A DNA stretch of 12,858 nt from Lachnospira sp. UBA5912 (GTDB taxonomy: Bacteria; Bacillota; Clostridia; Lachnospirales; Lachnospiraceae). The notes under the pieces were generated by a model. It worked only from the letters and a program-made list of their open reading frames with translations. It made no database searches and was not told where the DNA came from. Position numbers and translations under genes: made by a program. Positions 1 through 7,608 of the stretch are shown piece after piece. Position 1 is the first letter of the stretch. Each line of letters opens with the position of its first letter. The stretch is taken from positions 1 to 12,858 of the forward strand of contig DJDY01000121.1 of assembly GCA_002435585.1 (NCBI GenBank). Direction: 5' to 3'.

Positions 1-108
1 CTTCGTGAATAATTCAGGATTAATTATACATTTTTTGCCTCAATATTATTTATGTTCTGTAATATGCTTTTGTTTCTATACTCAATTTTTCTTACTTAAG
101 ATTACACC

Positions 109-136
109 TTGACAAATACTTCTGATTATCTAAAAT
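109..136 (+). promoter_or_regulatory. sigma-A-type promoter for the acetyltransferase pair
   Basis: A TTGACA -35 box (109-114) and a TAAAAT -10 box (131-136, five of six consensus bases) are separated by 16 bases, about 68 bases before the first GNAT start. The expected leader contains a 7-bp inverted repeat, TATAACA (150-156) and TGTTATA (163-169), with a 6-base loop; whether it is an operator or an RNA hairpin cannot be told. The preceding 1-108 holds no gene or terminator that I can support. Confidence 0.6.
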
Positions 137-203
137 ATTTTTATGCATATATAACACTATTCTGTTATACGAATCAGCACAAAACACACAAAAATGGAGT
201 TAA

Positions 204-716
204 ATGGTTAATATGAACATTCAAGATGACATTATTATAAGAGAGTATACGGGCGATGATGTGAGCCGTATGGTTAATATATGGAATGAAGTTGTGAATG
301 AGGGTATCGCATTTCCACAACTTGATGAGCTTAACAGTAAAACAGGGGCTGCTTTCTTCGCTGAACAAACATATTGTGCGGTAGCCTGCAACACTAAGAC
401 CAATGAGACTCTTGGCATGTATATTCTTCATCCTAATAATATAGGCAGATGTGGTCATATCTGTAATGCAAGCTATGCTGTGGATTCCAGTATCCGTGGG
501 CTGCATATCGGTGAAAAACTTGTACGTGACTGTATAAGCAATGCACATACACATGGCTTTAAAATTCTTCAGTTCAATGCAGTTGTTGCAACTAACACAC
601 ATGCAAGACATCTGTATGAACGAATCGGATTTAAGCAGCTTGGGACTATCCCTGGAGGCTTTCTTATGGATGATGGACATTATGAAGATATATGCCCATA
701 TTATATAGAAGTATAA
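204..716 (+). CDS. GNAT family N-acetyltransferase
   Basis: A single-domain GNAT acetyltransferase of 170 residues, the usual size for the family, expected to move an acetyl group from acetyl-CoA to an amine in the cytoplasm. The strand beta-4 and acetyl-CoA pyrophosphate loop are visible as SYAVDSSIRGLHIGEKLV (R98 to G103 is the R-x-x-x-x-G type motif A). The LYERIGF block at 137-143 is the typical motif B that precedes the last strands. The PGGF and YEDICPYY segments near the C-terminus resemble phosphinothricin/RimI-like GNATs that act on small molecules, but the substrate cannot be read. GGAG at 196-199 lies only 4 bases before this ATG and 13 before a second ATG at 213 (MNIQDD), so the start could be either. 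It shares a promoter at 109-136 with the next gene and probably an operon with it. Confidence 0.85.
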   Translation: MVNMNIQDDIIIREYTGDDVSRMVNIWNEVVNEGIAFPQLDELNSKTGAAFFAEQTYCAVACNTKTNETLGMYILHPNNIGRCGHICNASYAVDSSIRGLHIGEKLVRDCISNAHTHGFKILQFNAVVATNTHARHLYERIGFKQLGTIPGGFLMDDGHYEDICPYYIEV

Positions 717-792
717 ACTTATATCAGGGTCACCTGCTATGATACATGCTAACAACGATTTAAACTTGATATTTACAGGAGAAAAAATCACT

Positions 793-2007
793 ATGAATTT
801 TCCAAATGATGATGAATATATAATAAGACCTCTTACTACAGATGATGCAGAACAATATAATGCACTTTTAAGATATGCTTTCCAGGTCACAGAAGCTGAG
901 CTTGCTGAAACTGGATGGAAGGATGACGAGATAAAACAGTCTAAGTTCCCGGTTCTTCAACGAGCAGATGTTCTTGGATGCTTTGATAAGGATGAACTCA
1001 TCGCACAGTTTGCCGTATATCCACTTGATATGAACATATATGGTATACGCTACAATGTAGGCTTTGTAACAAGTGTATGCACATATCCTGAATACACCGG
1101 CCATGGCATTATGAAGAAGCTTATGATACAATGCCTTACACGTATGCGTGAGGGACATAAGTCTTTTGCACTCTTATACCCTTACTCCATCCCTCTTTAC
1201 CGCAATCTCGGATGGGAAATCATATCAAACAAAATGACATACATTGTTAAAGACCGGCAGATTCCAGAAAAATTACATGAACCTGGATATGTACGAAGGG
1301 TATCGTGGGATGATGAGGAGTTTCACAAGCTTCATTCCAAATTCGCCGAAAAAACCCACGGCTGCCTGTACCGCAATAATCTTGCGTGGGAAGAATACTG
1401 GCGCTGGGATGAGGACGACACTATGGTTGCCATATACTATTCAAGAGATGATATTCCTTATGGATATATGGTTTATATGATAAGCTCTGACATTATGCAC
1501 GTTAAGGAAATGATATATCTTAACCGTGAAGCCCAGCTTGGATTGTGGGAATATATACATGCACACGATTCTATGATTGATGAAGTCCGTGGTAACAACT
1601 ATTACAGCGAACCGATAGCCTTTGAGCTTGATGACAGCGATATAAAGGAAACTATCAGACCTTATGCTATGGGAAGAATTATTGACATAAAACAGTTTTT
1701 GGGAAAATATGCCATAGACCCGGATGAACCGGCATGCATATTTGCTTTTGACATCGAAGATGAACTCCTTTCCTGGAATAATGGAAGATTCATAGTTCTG
1801 TTTAAAGATGGTCAATGCAGAATCACAAGTGGCACTCCCGATTATACTATGAAAATGTCAATAGCAACACTTACAACTATGCTGCTTGGCTATAAAAGTG
1901 CCAAAAAGCTTTATAATATGGAACGGATTGAAACTACGAAAGAGGCTGTGGAAAAGCTTGATGACATACTTTTCCATGCGGTACCGTATGTGTCAGATTA
2001 TATCTAA
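793..2007 (+). CDS. Eis-like GNAT acetyltransferase with SCP2-type C-terminal domain
   Basis: A two- or three-part acetyltransferase of the Eis type. The first GNAT domain starts with EYIIRPLTTDDAEQY and carries the acetyl-CoA loop YTGHGIMKKLM (about residues 100-110). The IPLYRNLGW motif places Tyr136 at the position of the general acid Tyr of mycobacterial Eis (Tyr126). The last ~100 residues (FKDGQCRITSG, MKMSIATLTTMLLGYKSAKKL) look like the SCP2-like domain that ends this family, whose terminal carboxylate enters the active site. The protein ends in SDYI, right at the family's usual length of about 400. I chose ATG 793 because the fold starts directly after it and AGGAG lies at 777-781 (11-base gap). 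An in-frame ATG at 739 with AGGG at 726-729 would add 18 residues with no fold role. Known Eis proteins acetylate aminoglycosides or polyamines at multiple amines; the substrate here is unknown. It is co-directional with the first GNAT, 76 bases downstream. Confidence 0.85.
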   Translation: MNFPNDDEYIIRPLTTDDAEQYNALLRYAFQVTEAELAETGWKDDEIKQSKFPVLQRADVLGCFDKDELIAQFAVYPLDMNIYGIRYNVGFVTSVCTYPEYTGHGIMKKLMIQCLTRMREGHKSFALLYPYSIPLYRNLGWEIISNKMTYIVKDRQIPEKLHEPGYVRRVSWDDEEFHKLHSKFAEKTHGCLYRNNLAWEEYWRWDEDDTMVAIYYSRDDIPYGYMVYMISSDIMHVKEMIYLNREAQLGLWEYIHAHDSMIDEVRGNNYYSEPIAFELDDSDIKETIRPYAMGRIIDIKQFLGKYAIDPDEPACIFAFDIEDELLSWNNGRFIVLFKDGQCRITSGTPDYTMKMSIATLTTMLLGYKSAKKLYNMERIETTKEAVEKLDDILFHAVPYVSDYI

Positions 2008-2019
2008 TCAGATTATTGA

Positions 2020-2048
2020 TTGACAAGTGATTATATCAATGATATAAT
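2020..2048 (+). promoter_or_regulatory. perfect-consensus sigma-A promoter with overlapping dyad operator
   Basis: TTGACA (2020-2025) and TATAAT (2043-2048) are both exact consensus hexamers with an ideal 17-base spacer. The spacer and -10 box are covered by a perfect inverted repeat, GATTATATC (2029-2037) and GATATAATC (2041-2049), separated by AAT, so a dimeric repressor bound there would block the polymerase. The promoter reads toward the MATE gene, with a terminator about 90 bases downstream of the -10 box. Confidence 0.75.
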
Positions 2049-2053
2049 CCGCA

Positions 2054-2075
2054 TACATTGTTTTTACACAATGTA
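2054..2075 (+). promoter_or_regulatory. second dyad at the predicted transcription start
   Basis: TACATTGT (2054-2061) and ACAATGTA (2068-2075) form a perfect 8-bp inverted repeat with a 6-base centre, exactly at the expected start site of the promoter at 2020-2048. It may be a second operator (the spacing suits a winged-helix dimer of the PadR or MarR kind) or a 5'-end RNA hairpin that stabilises the transcript. Confidence 0.5.
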
Positions 2076-2167
2076 GGTTTTACTACAATTTATTTATAAA
2101 ACACATGTGGATTTTTCTAGATGTTTCTATTTTTCGCCACATAGCTTACGGGCTATGTGGTTTTTTT
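2055..2167 (+). ncRNA. candidate short leader RNA or small RNA
   Basis: The consensus promoter and the intrinsic terminator at 2137-2167 delimit a transcript of about 113 bases with no ribosome-bound ORF. The segment ATGTGG at 2105-2110 can pair with CCACAT at 2137-2142, which is the left arm of the terminator, so an antiterminator structure that excludes the terminator is possible. This would make it an attenuated 5' leader of the MATE gene; a free-standing small RNA is the alternative. I recognise no Rfam family. The transcript is inferred from signals only. Confidence 0.35.
2137..2167 (+). terminator. intrinsic terminator
   Basis: CCACATAGC (2137-2145) pairs with GCTATGTGG (2152-2160) in a perfect 9-bp stem around a 6-base loop and is followed directly by seven T residues. 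It works only in the plus direction, since no run of A precedes the stem. It ends transcripts from the acetyltransferase pair 130 bases upstream and also those from the promoter at 2020-2048, and so stands between that promoter and the MATE gene. Confidence 0.85.
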
Positions 2168-2168
2168 G

Positions 2169-2204
2169 TGCTTATAATACTGTTATTATGCTATTTTATA
2201 AGCA
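2169..2204 (+). repeat. inverted repeat before the MATE gene
   Basis: TGCTTATAA (2169-2177) and TTATAAGCA (2196-2204) form a perfect 9-bp inverted repeat. A shorter alternative hairpin, ATAATA (2174-2179) with TATTAT (2184-2189), overlaps the left arm. It starts just after the terminator T-run and contains a TATAAT at 2173-2178, so it may mark a second promoter or operator for the MATE gene, though no good -35 box is visible. Confidence 0.35.
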
Positions 2205-2275
2205 TTAATTAAGATAAGATTATGTGATTTTTTAGAATTTTTCACCATAAAAATATTAAAGAAATGAGGATTATT

Positions 2276-3600
2276 ATGGATCAGACTTATATGAAAAAGG
2301 ACAACGTATTGAAGCTGCTGTTAACTATGGCTCTTCCCATGGTCATATCTATGCTTGTCAATTCACTCTACAACATTGTAGACAGCTTTTTCGTAGCAAA
2401 AATAAGCGAAGATGCTATGACTGCCATCTCACTTGTATTCCCCATGCAGAACTTTATCAACTCTGTTATGATTGGTTTCGGTATCGGACTTAATGCAGTT
2501 ATTGCATTCTATCTGGGTGCACAGGATAAAAAAACTGCACATAAAGCTGCAAGCCATGGATTATTATTAAGCACTCTACATGCAATTATTCTTATGACAG
2601 GATGTATTATTCTTATAAGACCATTCCTTAATATGTTTACAGATAACAAAACTGTAATAGAGCTTGGAGTCCAGTATTCAGTTATTGCATTTGCATTTTC
2701 CCTTATGCTTGCATGGGAGCTTGTATTTGAAAAAACCTTTCAGGCAGTTGGAAGAATGACCGTTTCAATGACAGCTATGCTTGCAGGATGTATATCAAAT
2801 ATCGTGCTTGACCCTATGCTCATATTCGGTATAGGTATCTTCCCTGCTATGGGAATCAGAGGAGCTGCGCTTGCAACTGGAATAGGACAAACTATAAGTC
2901 TTATCGTATATATTATTATATATTTTGTCAGACCTCTTCCCGTTAGTTTTTCAATAAAATACATGAAACCAGACAAAAAGCTGTGCCTTAAAATGTACTC
3001 AATATGTATACCGGCAACACTTAATATGGCACTTCCTTCACTTCTTATATCCGCATTAAACGTTATACTCGCAACATATTCCCAGGTATATGTGTTCGTG
3101 CTTGGTGTGTATTACAAGCTGCAGACGTTTTTATATCTTACCGCTAATGGCGTTGTGCAAGGAATGCGCCCACTTATAGGATATAACTACGGAGCCAGGG
3201 AATATAAGCGTGTAAGAAAAATATATACAACTGCCACTACTATAGTCATTATAATCATGTGCATAGGCACCATTATATGTTTATGTATACCAGGCACGCT
3301 TATAGGCTTATTCACTAATAATGAAAACACTATAACAGCTGGTGTATCAGCTTTAAAAATAATAAGCGCCGGTTTTATTGTATCATCTGTATCTGTCACA
3401 GCCTCCGGTGCTCTTGAAGGACTTGGTAAAGGCTTTCCTTCACTTATAATATCTGTATTCAGATATGTGGTTATCATCATACCTGCTGCTTTATACTAAG
3501 CCGTATATATGGCGCTGCCGGCGTATGGCATGCTTTCTGGATAACTGAGGTAATAACTGCTATTATTGCTTACTTTACATACAGACACGCATCCAAGTAA
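2276..3600 (+). pseudogene. MATE family multidrug exporter, frameshifted near the 3' end
   Basis: A NorM/DinF-like MATE transporter that would export cationic or amphipathic compounds in exchange for Na+ or H+ across the cytoplasmic membrane. The start at 2276 (MDQTYMKKDNVLKLLL) has GAGGA at 2266-2270, 5 bases away; an upstream in-frame ATG at 2264 would place that site inside the gene. The MATE hallmarks are clear: ALPMVISMLVNSLYNIVDSF in helix 1, FQAVGRM and SNIVLDPMLIFGIG in the N-lobe, NGVVQGMRPLIGYNYGA in the C-lobe. The frame stops at 3497-3499 after 407 residues (VVIIIPAALY). In another frame the sequence continues without a break as SRIYGAAGVWHAFWITEVIT and ends at TAA 3598-3600, which is a normal MATE last helix. 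Adding one T to the TTT run at 3490-3492 restores AAFILSRIYGAAG and a 441-residue protein, the usual length. The loss removes the last helix and a half. Either a recent mutation or a read error explains it. Confidence 0.85.
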
Positions 3601-3617
3601 ATGGTGGTGGTGCACAA

Positions 3618-4295
3618 TTACGCCACATTTTTAACCCACTCCTCTACCTTTCTTGCAAGCCTCTTATGCCCCTCCTCATTAAGATGCTCTCTATCGGCAG
3701 TGCTTGGAGATGCAACTTCTGATGCTGCTATAAAACCAACATTTTCCTGTGCTGCAATCTTTTTATATACATCTGAAAGCTCTTTTGACAGACTCACTGA
3801 AGCCCTTGAGAATTCAGGGTCGTAGTCTGACTCCCAAACTCCCTCGCCAAGATGTATAGGCGATATTACAAGTATTTTACTGTCTGGTATGTGACTCTTC
3901 ACCTGTCCGATAAGCCTTTTTACGCCCTGACCTATAAACTCTGCTGATGCATTGTAGACAGTCTTGCAGTCATTAGTTCCAAGCATAATTATCACTATGT
4001 CAACCGGATTGTGGGTTTCCAATATGGTTGGCAGAATTTTAACGCCGTTTCGTCCATCTCTTAATGGATCATTAAATATGGTTGTCCTGCCGCACAAGCC
4101 TTCTTCTATAACCCGGTATTCTTCTTTTTGTTTCTGTCCCTGGTTAATCCCTTCAGCACCTTTAACTGTACCATTACTTTTATTCAAGCTTTCATTAAGA
4201 AGGCTTGTCCACCTTACACCCCATTCATATCTTTTATTAGTTTTGGGGATAAGTCCCCATGTATTAGAATCTCCAAAGCATAATATCTGTTTCAT
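3618..4295 (-). CDS. SGNH/GDSL hydrolase, MsAcT-like arylesterase/acyltransferase
   Basis: A 225-residue cytoplasmic SGNH-fold serine esterase without signal peptide. Block I is CFGDSNTWG with nucleophile Ser10; block III is VIIMLGTNDCK with Asn108; block V is DREHLNEEGH with Asp201 and His204 of the triad. The blocks RWTSLL, VIEEGLCGRTT and DIVIIMLGTND match, from memory, the Mycobacterium smegmatis arylesterase/acyltransferase MsAcT, which cleaves or transfers short acyl groups. Residues 38-59 (rich in N, G, K, Q) look like an extra surface loop absent from MsAcT. The likely role is deacetylation of small esters, possibly sugar acetates; the substrate is not readable. AAAGGTGG at 4305-4312 lies 9 bases before the ATG. 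The gene converges with the MATE gene, leaving 17 bases between the two stops and no separate terminator. Confidence 0.9.
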   Translation of the reverse strand: MKQILCFGDSNTWGLIPKTNKRYEWGVRWTSLLNESLNKSNGTVKGAEGINQGQKQKEEYRVIEEGLCGRTTIFNDPLRDGRNGVKILPTILETHNPVDIVIIMLGTNDCKTVYNASAEFIGQGVKRLIGQVKSHIPDSKILVISPIHLGEGVWESDYDPEFSRASVSLSKELSDVYKKIAAQENVGFIAASEVASPSTADREHLNEEGHKRLARKVEEWVKNVA

Positions 4296-4560
4296 AAAAC
4301 ATAACCACCTTTCACTATACAGCTACATATAACAAAGCTCTCTTTATTCCTATATTTCTTGTATGTTTATGTGGCTATTATAGAACAGACTTAGTATTTT
4401 GCATAATCCTAATAAAATATATGTAGTTATAGTTTTTCGCTATAACCAAATTAACCAGTTATACTAATTCTAATTTATGACTTCTTGCGTTTTGTGAACA
4501 GCAAGCTGCCATACAAGTTATTTGATAATTTTAAGTATTTAAGTAAATGATATATCCAAC
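4296..4560. other. gene-free gap between two minus-strand genes
   Basis: This 265-base stretch separates the AAC(3)-family gene from the esterase gene. It holds a 7-bp inverted repeat, GTTATAG (4426-4432) and CTATAAC (4440-4446), without a convincing T-run on the minus strand. A minus-strand TATAAT (plus 4377-4382) sits about 80 bases before the esterase start with only a weak -35 (TATGCA). The esterase therefore probably has its own promoter, but neither a terminator nor a promoter is secure. Confidence 0.35.
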
Positions 4561-5469
4561 TTAATATTCTGGCATCGATAATATATCCTTTGTTACAATA
4601 CACTCCGGATCTGGTGCAAGCACCTGTCTTACAATATTAAATATTCCTCTGGCATCACATAAAAGGCTGTCTGCTGCGCCAAACTTCACTTTCTTAACTA
4701 CCCCGCAATCTATAAATATCTTGTTAAGCTTGACGAAATCCTCAGATATATGAGGCTGCTGTGCATTATAGTGTTTTCTTACATATACATTTTTATATAT
4801 AACATTTTTTCCTGAAGCGGCATTTTTATCTATATCACCATTATTATATGAGGCAGACTCCTTTTTTAAAATATTACTGAATGCAGACTCTGCTTTATAT
4901 GGTGGGATTTTATTACAATTTTGCGGAATGGCTATCTTTAGTTTAACAGGCATATCCGATAATCTGTTAGGAACATTAAGTACCTCTTCCACACTGTGTA
5001 TATATGTATTTCTTTCATGTCCTACACCGACAAGCAGTATCTTTCCATCTACATACCTAAGCCTGTCATAACAACCACCTGGTGTACATGGTGTATTATT
5101 ATCTTCTTCTCCTGTAAGATATTCTGAAGCGTTCTTACCATATCCTGCCATACTATGGGTTGGATGCAGTGAACGTATCACACCCTCTCTTTTCATAAAC
5201 AGATTAGTTAGTATTCCTACGCATGAAGGTGTCTCAACCGGATTATATACCGGATTATCAGAATTGACATTCTTCCATGTATGCGTTGGAAGTAGTAAAA
5301 GGCCATTATGAAAATATTCCATCCATGCATCAAGCACTGTATCAGCTCTTCTCTCTACCTCTCCTATAGATTTCATAGATGAATGTATGAGTATTGTTTC
5401 ATCTCCTGCAAGCCCCATGTCTTCAAGCTGTTTTATTAAATCTTCTTTTCTATATATTTTATCAGACAT
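4561..5469 (-). CDS. AAC(3) family N-acetyltransferase
   Basis: A 302-residue member of the Antibiotic_NAT family, which contains aminoglycoside 3-N-acetyltransferases and relatives such as YokD that act on other amines using acetyl-CoA. The family core is visible: ILIHSSMKSIGEV (27-38), LLLLPTHTW (57-65), the signature RSLHPTHSMAGYG (99-111) and LLVGVGHERNTYIHSVEE (145-162). The hinge HPTHS and the H-E-R-N-T-x-x-H segment carry the conserved active-site His residues. Residues about 183-224 are a hydrophilic Asn/Lys/Ser-rich stretch that looks like a disordered insert, interrupting the usual spacing before the C-terminal part. A real aminoglycoside resistance role is not shown; chromosomal homologues in gut Clostridia usually have unknown substrates. 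AGGAG at 5476-5480 lies 6 bases before the ATG. A minus-strand TATAAT at plus 5522-5527 is a plausible -10 box. Confidence 0.85.
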   Translation of the reverse strand: MSDKIYRKEDLIKQLEDMGLAGDETILIHSSMKSIGEVERRADTVLDAWMEYFHNGLLLLPTHTWKNVNSDNPVYNPVETPSCVGILTNLFMKREGVIRSLHPTHSMAGYGKNASEYLTGEEDNNTPCTPGGCYDRLRYVDGKILLVGVGHERNTYIHSVEEVLNVPNRLSDMPVKLKIAIPQNCNKIPPYKAESAFSNILKKESASYNNGDIDKNAASGKNVIYKNVYVRKHYNAQQPHISEDFVKLNKIFIDCGVVKKVKFGAADSLLCDARGIFNIVRQVLAPDPECIVTKDILSMPEY

Positions 5470-5633
5470 CCTTTTCTCCTATTTGCTTATTTTCTCATTG
5501 GATTATTGTAACATATTTTTCATTATATTTAACAATTTTGCTATTGTTTCAACTATACTTTATGTGTATTTTGCACAGTAAGTTGTATAAACATTTGTTG
5601 TCTGTTGAATCTTATTTTGGGAGGTTTTTCATA

Positions 5634-5899
5634 ATGTTTAAAAAAGTGAAAAAGGTATTAACGGCCATTCTTACTTTAGCTCTTGTATGCTTTACAGCAG
5701 CTGCCAGTGTACCTGTCAATGCCGCAACTAACACATCTTGGAATTTCAAGAATTCCAGCTTTAAGTATCAGATTCTAATAAAGGTAACAATTATCACTGG
5801 TCATTAACCGGAAAGCCATCTGCACTCGGTTACAAGGTAACATTTGGTAAGGTTAATATAACAGGCGCAACTCTTAAGGGTAATTGTGTTGGATTCTAA
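5634..5899 (+). pseudogene. small exported cationic peptide gene, frameshifted
   Basis: Not recognised as a named family. The ATG at 5634 follows a strong GGGAGG (5619-5624) at 9 bases. Residues 1-31 are a textbook signal peptide: MFKKVKK, a hydrophobic core LTAILTLALVCFTAAA and a probable cut after VNA. The mature part begins ATNTSWNFKNSSFKY. The frame then leaves sense and stops at 5805-5807 after 57 residues. From 5771 another frame reads DSNKGNNYHWSLTGKPSALG and on through GYKVTFGKVNITGATLKGNC to VGF, with stop TAA 5897-5899. That second frame is closed by a TAA at 5762-5764, so the shift must lie in about 5765-5771, and one missing base there would join the two. The restored protein would have about 88 residues with a mature chain of about 57, rich in Lys and aromatic residues with one Cys near the end. 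An exported signalling or antimicrobial peptide is possible but unproven. A terminator follows 15 bases after the stop. Confidence 0.6.
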
Positions 5900-5914
5900 A
5901 GTAAAATACTAATA

Positions 5915-5969
5915 AAAGAGAAATTATTATATAGCTTCATCATAGTCTGCCATATAATAATTTCTCTTT
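5915..5969. terminator. long-stem, probably bidirectional terminator
   Basis: A perfect 18-bp inverted repeat, AAAGAGAAATTATTATAT (5915-5932) and its complement (5952-5969), encloses a 19-base loop. T-rich sequence follows on the plus side (TTTCTACTT region) and TTTTATT on the minus side. It lies between the end of the exported peptide gene and the convergent end of the second MATE gene and can serve both. Confidence 0.75.
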
Positions 5970-6072
5970 CTACTTACACACTATTATGTCTTATTTATTA
6001 TACATCCATCTATTATCTTTTGTATATTTTTATTATTAACGTATACTGCTTTAACATATATTACTTTCTTAT
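5970..6072. other. short AT-rich spacer after the shared terminator
   Basis: No gene, promoter or repeat is visible here. It is the 3' untranslated stretch of the second MATE gene. Confidence 0.4.
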
Positions 6073-7416
6073 TCACTTTCTTATTTTCCTTCTTACAAAC
6101 ACGAGACATATCGCCTGCATGATAATCGTCAATCCCCATGAAACCGGATATGACATAAACAGCACATACAATGACCTGTGATTAGGGAATATTCCATATA
6201 TCCATACAAGTCTTGTTCCAACTGTTCCTATTATTGAAAGTATCATAGGTACTGCTGAATATCCCACACCTCTCATAGAACCAGGAATCATATCCATAAG
6301 GCCACATAAGAAATACGGAATAGTCGATATGGAAAGAATCTCCATACCACACTGTATTACATCTTCCTGCCTTGTATATATACCTAGTATCTGGTGTCCA
6401 AGAAGATATGAACCTCCACCTATAACTACAGATATTATAATTGATAATATAGCACAATCAACAAGCACCTTATCCATTCTTTTAAACTTACGCACACCAT
6501 AATTCTGGCTTGTAAAGCTCATGCATGCCTGTGTAACTGAATTAACTGATACATATAGGAAGCCGAGTATATTGTTGGCCGCTGTGTATCCAGCCATAGC
6601 TATTTCGCCAAAAGAATTAACAGATGACTGTAATAAAACATTTGAGAAGTTAATAACTGTACTCTGGATACCTGCTGGAAGTCCAACCTGAAGTATCTGG
6701 ATAAGATAATATTTCTTTATCTTAAGCTTTGATATGTATAACTTATATATGGCATCTGTCTTACACAGACATCTTATAACAAGTACACATGAAATAAACT
6801 GTGATGTTATTGTTCCTATGGCTACACCTGCAACTCCCATTTTAAACACTATAACAAGAAGAAGATCTAGTACTGCATTCGTAGATCCTGCAACTATCAG
6901 GTACATAAGAGGTCTCTTGGTATCACCAACTGCTCTTAGTATTGCTGCACCATAGTTATATAACATAAAAAATGGCATACCTGAAAAATATATTCTAAGA
7001 TACAATGCTGCCTGTCCTATGACATCATCTGGTGTTGCAATGAGAGCAAGTGATTCCCTTGCACACAATATTCCTATAATACTCATGGCTATACCACTTA
7101 TTAAAGCAAGCAATATGGCTGTATGTACCGTATCTGACATTTCCTTCGTTTTTCCAGATGCATAGAATCTGGCTGCAAGTACATTAGCACCAAGTGATAC
7201 ACCTATAAACAGATTGGTAAATGTGCTTATAAGTGCTGTTGTTGAGCCTACAGCCGCCAGTGCCTGACTTCCTGTAAAACGACCTACAACTATTATATCA
7301 ACAGCATTAAACATAAGCTGCAGCATGCCTGATAACATAAGCGGCAATGCAAATGATATGAGCTTATCCATAATAGTGCCATTACACATATCTATTTCAT
7401 ACTTATTATTTTTCAT
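6073..7416 (-). CDS. MATE family efflux transporter
   Basis: An intact NorM/DinF-type MATE antiporter of 447 residues with about twelve membrane helices. It begins MKNNKYEIDMCNGTIMDKLI and continues with the family start FALPLMLSGMLQLMFNAVDI, then AILRAVGDTKRPLMY, STNAVLDLLLVIVFKMG, and in the second lobe QVGLPAGIQSTVINFSN and SQNYGVRKFKRMDK. DMIPGSMRGVGYS and the last helix are complete. I start at 7416 because GGAG (plus 7423-7426) lies 6 bases upstream; an ATG at 7428 has no ribosome site. It is the same family as the gene at 2276-3600 but only distantly alike in detail, so this is not a local duplication. It is co-directional with the GH28 gene, 192 bases apart, and a weak TTGCGG/TATAAA pair (plus 7475-7480 and 7451-7456, 18-base spacer) suggests its own promoter. 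Substrate unknown. Confidence 0.92.
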   Translation of the reverse strand: MKNNKYEIDMCNGTIMDKLISFALPLMLSGMLQLMFNAVDIIVVGRFTGSQALAAVGSTTALISTFTNLFIGVSLGANVLAARFYASGKTKEMSDTVHTAILLALISGIAMSIIGILCARESLALIATPDDVIGQAALYLRIYFSGMPFFMLYNYGAAILRAVGDTKRPLMYLIVAGSTNAVLDLLLVIVFKMGVAGVAIGTITSQFISCVLVIRCLCKTDAIYKLYISKLKIKKYYLIQILQVGLPAGIQSTVINFSNVLLQSSVNSFGEIAMAGYTAANNILGFLYVSVNSVTQACMSFTSQNYGVRKFKRMDKVLVDCAILSIIISVVIGGGSYLLGHQILGIYTRQEDVIQCGMEILSISTIPYFLCGLMDMIPGSMRGVGYSAVPMILSIIGTVGTRLVWIYGIFPNHRSLYVLFMSYPVSWGLTIIMQAICLVFVRRKIRK

Positions 7417-7608
7417 TTTTATCTCCATTCATATGCTGCAAAAATCATGTTTTATATTTATGTATCATATATCCCCGCAACATATATTTAAAGCCTGCTT
7501 TGTATTTTTAAAAAGTCTTTTTCTTAAGGCAGAAATAACTTTTTATCCTTTTGACACTTACATCATACATTATCAATTCAGATATATGCATATGTCTGAT
7601 TTATACAA
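7417..7608. other. gap with near-palindrome between GH28 and MATE genes
   Basis: A 22-base near-perfect palindrome centred on ATGCAT covers 7578-7599 (one mismatched pair), ending 9 bases before the GH28 stop. It is not followed by a T-run on the minus strand, so it is more likely a protein site or mRNA 3' hairpin than a terminator. A possible MATE promoter lies at 7451-7480. Confidence 0.35.

Noticed and set aside
174..890. Minus-strand 238-codon ORF opposite the two acetyltransferase genes
   Set aside because: It lies antisense to clear GNAT coding sequence and its translation is Cys/Ile-rich without any fold motif.
2105..2212. A 35-codon hydrophobic ORF (MWIFLDVSIF start) across the terminator before the MATE gene
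   Set aside because: No ribosome binding site precedes its ATG, and it reads through the terminator stem and T-run; hydrophobic residues follow simply from T-rich DNA.
4426..4446. Hairpin GTTATAG/CTATAAC as terminator of the AAC(3)-family gene
   Set aside because: The stem is short and A/T rich and lacks a T-run on the minus strand.
5544..5591. Promoter for the exported peptide gene
   Set aside because: TATACT (5554-5559) and TATAAA (5586-5591) are present but neither has a -35 hexamer at a workable distance.
2276..7416. The two MATE genes as a duplication flanking a mobile segment
   Set aside because: The two proteins differ along their whole length, lie in opposite directions, and no terminal repeats, transposase or integrase lie between them.
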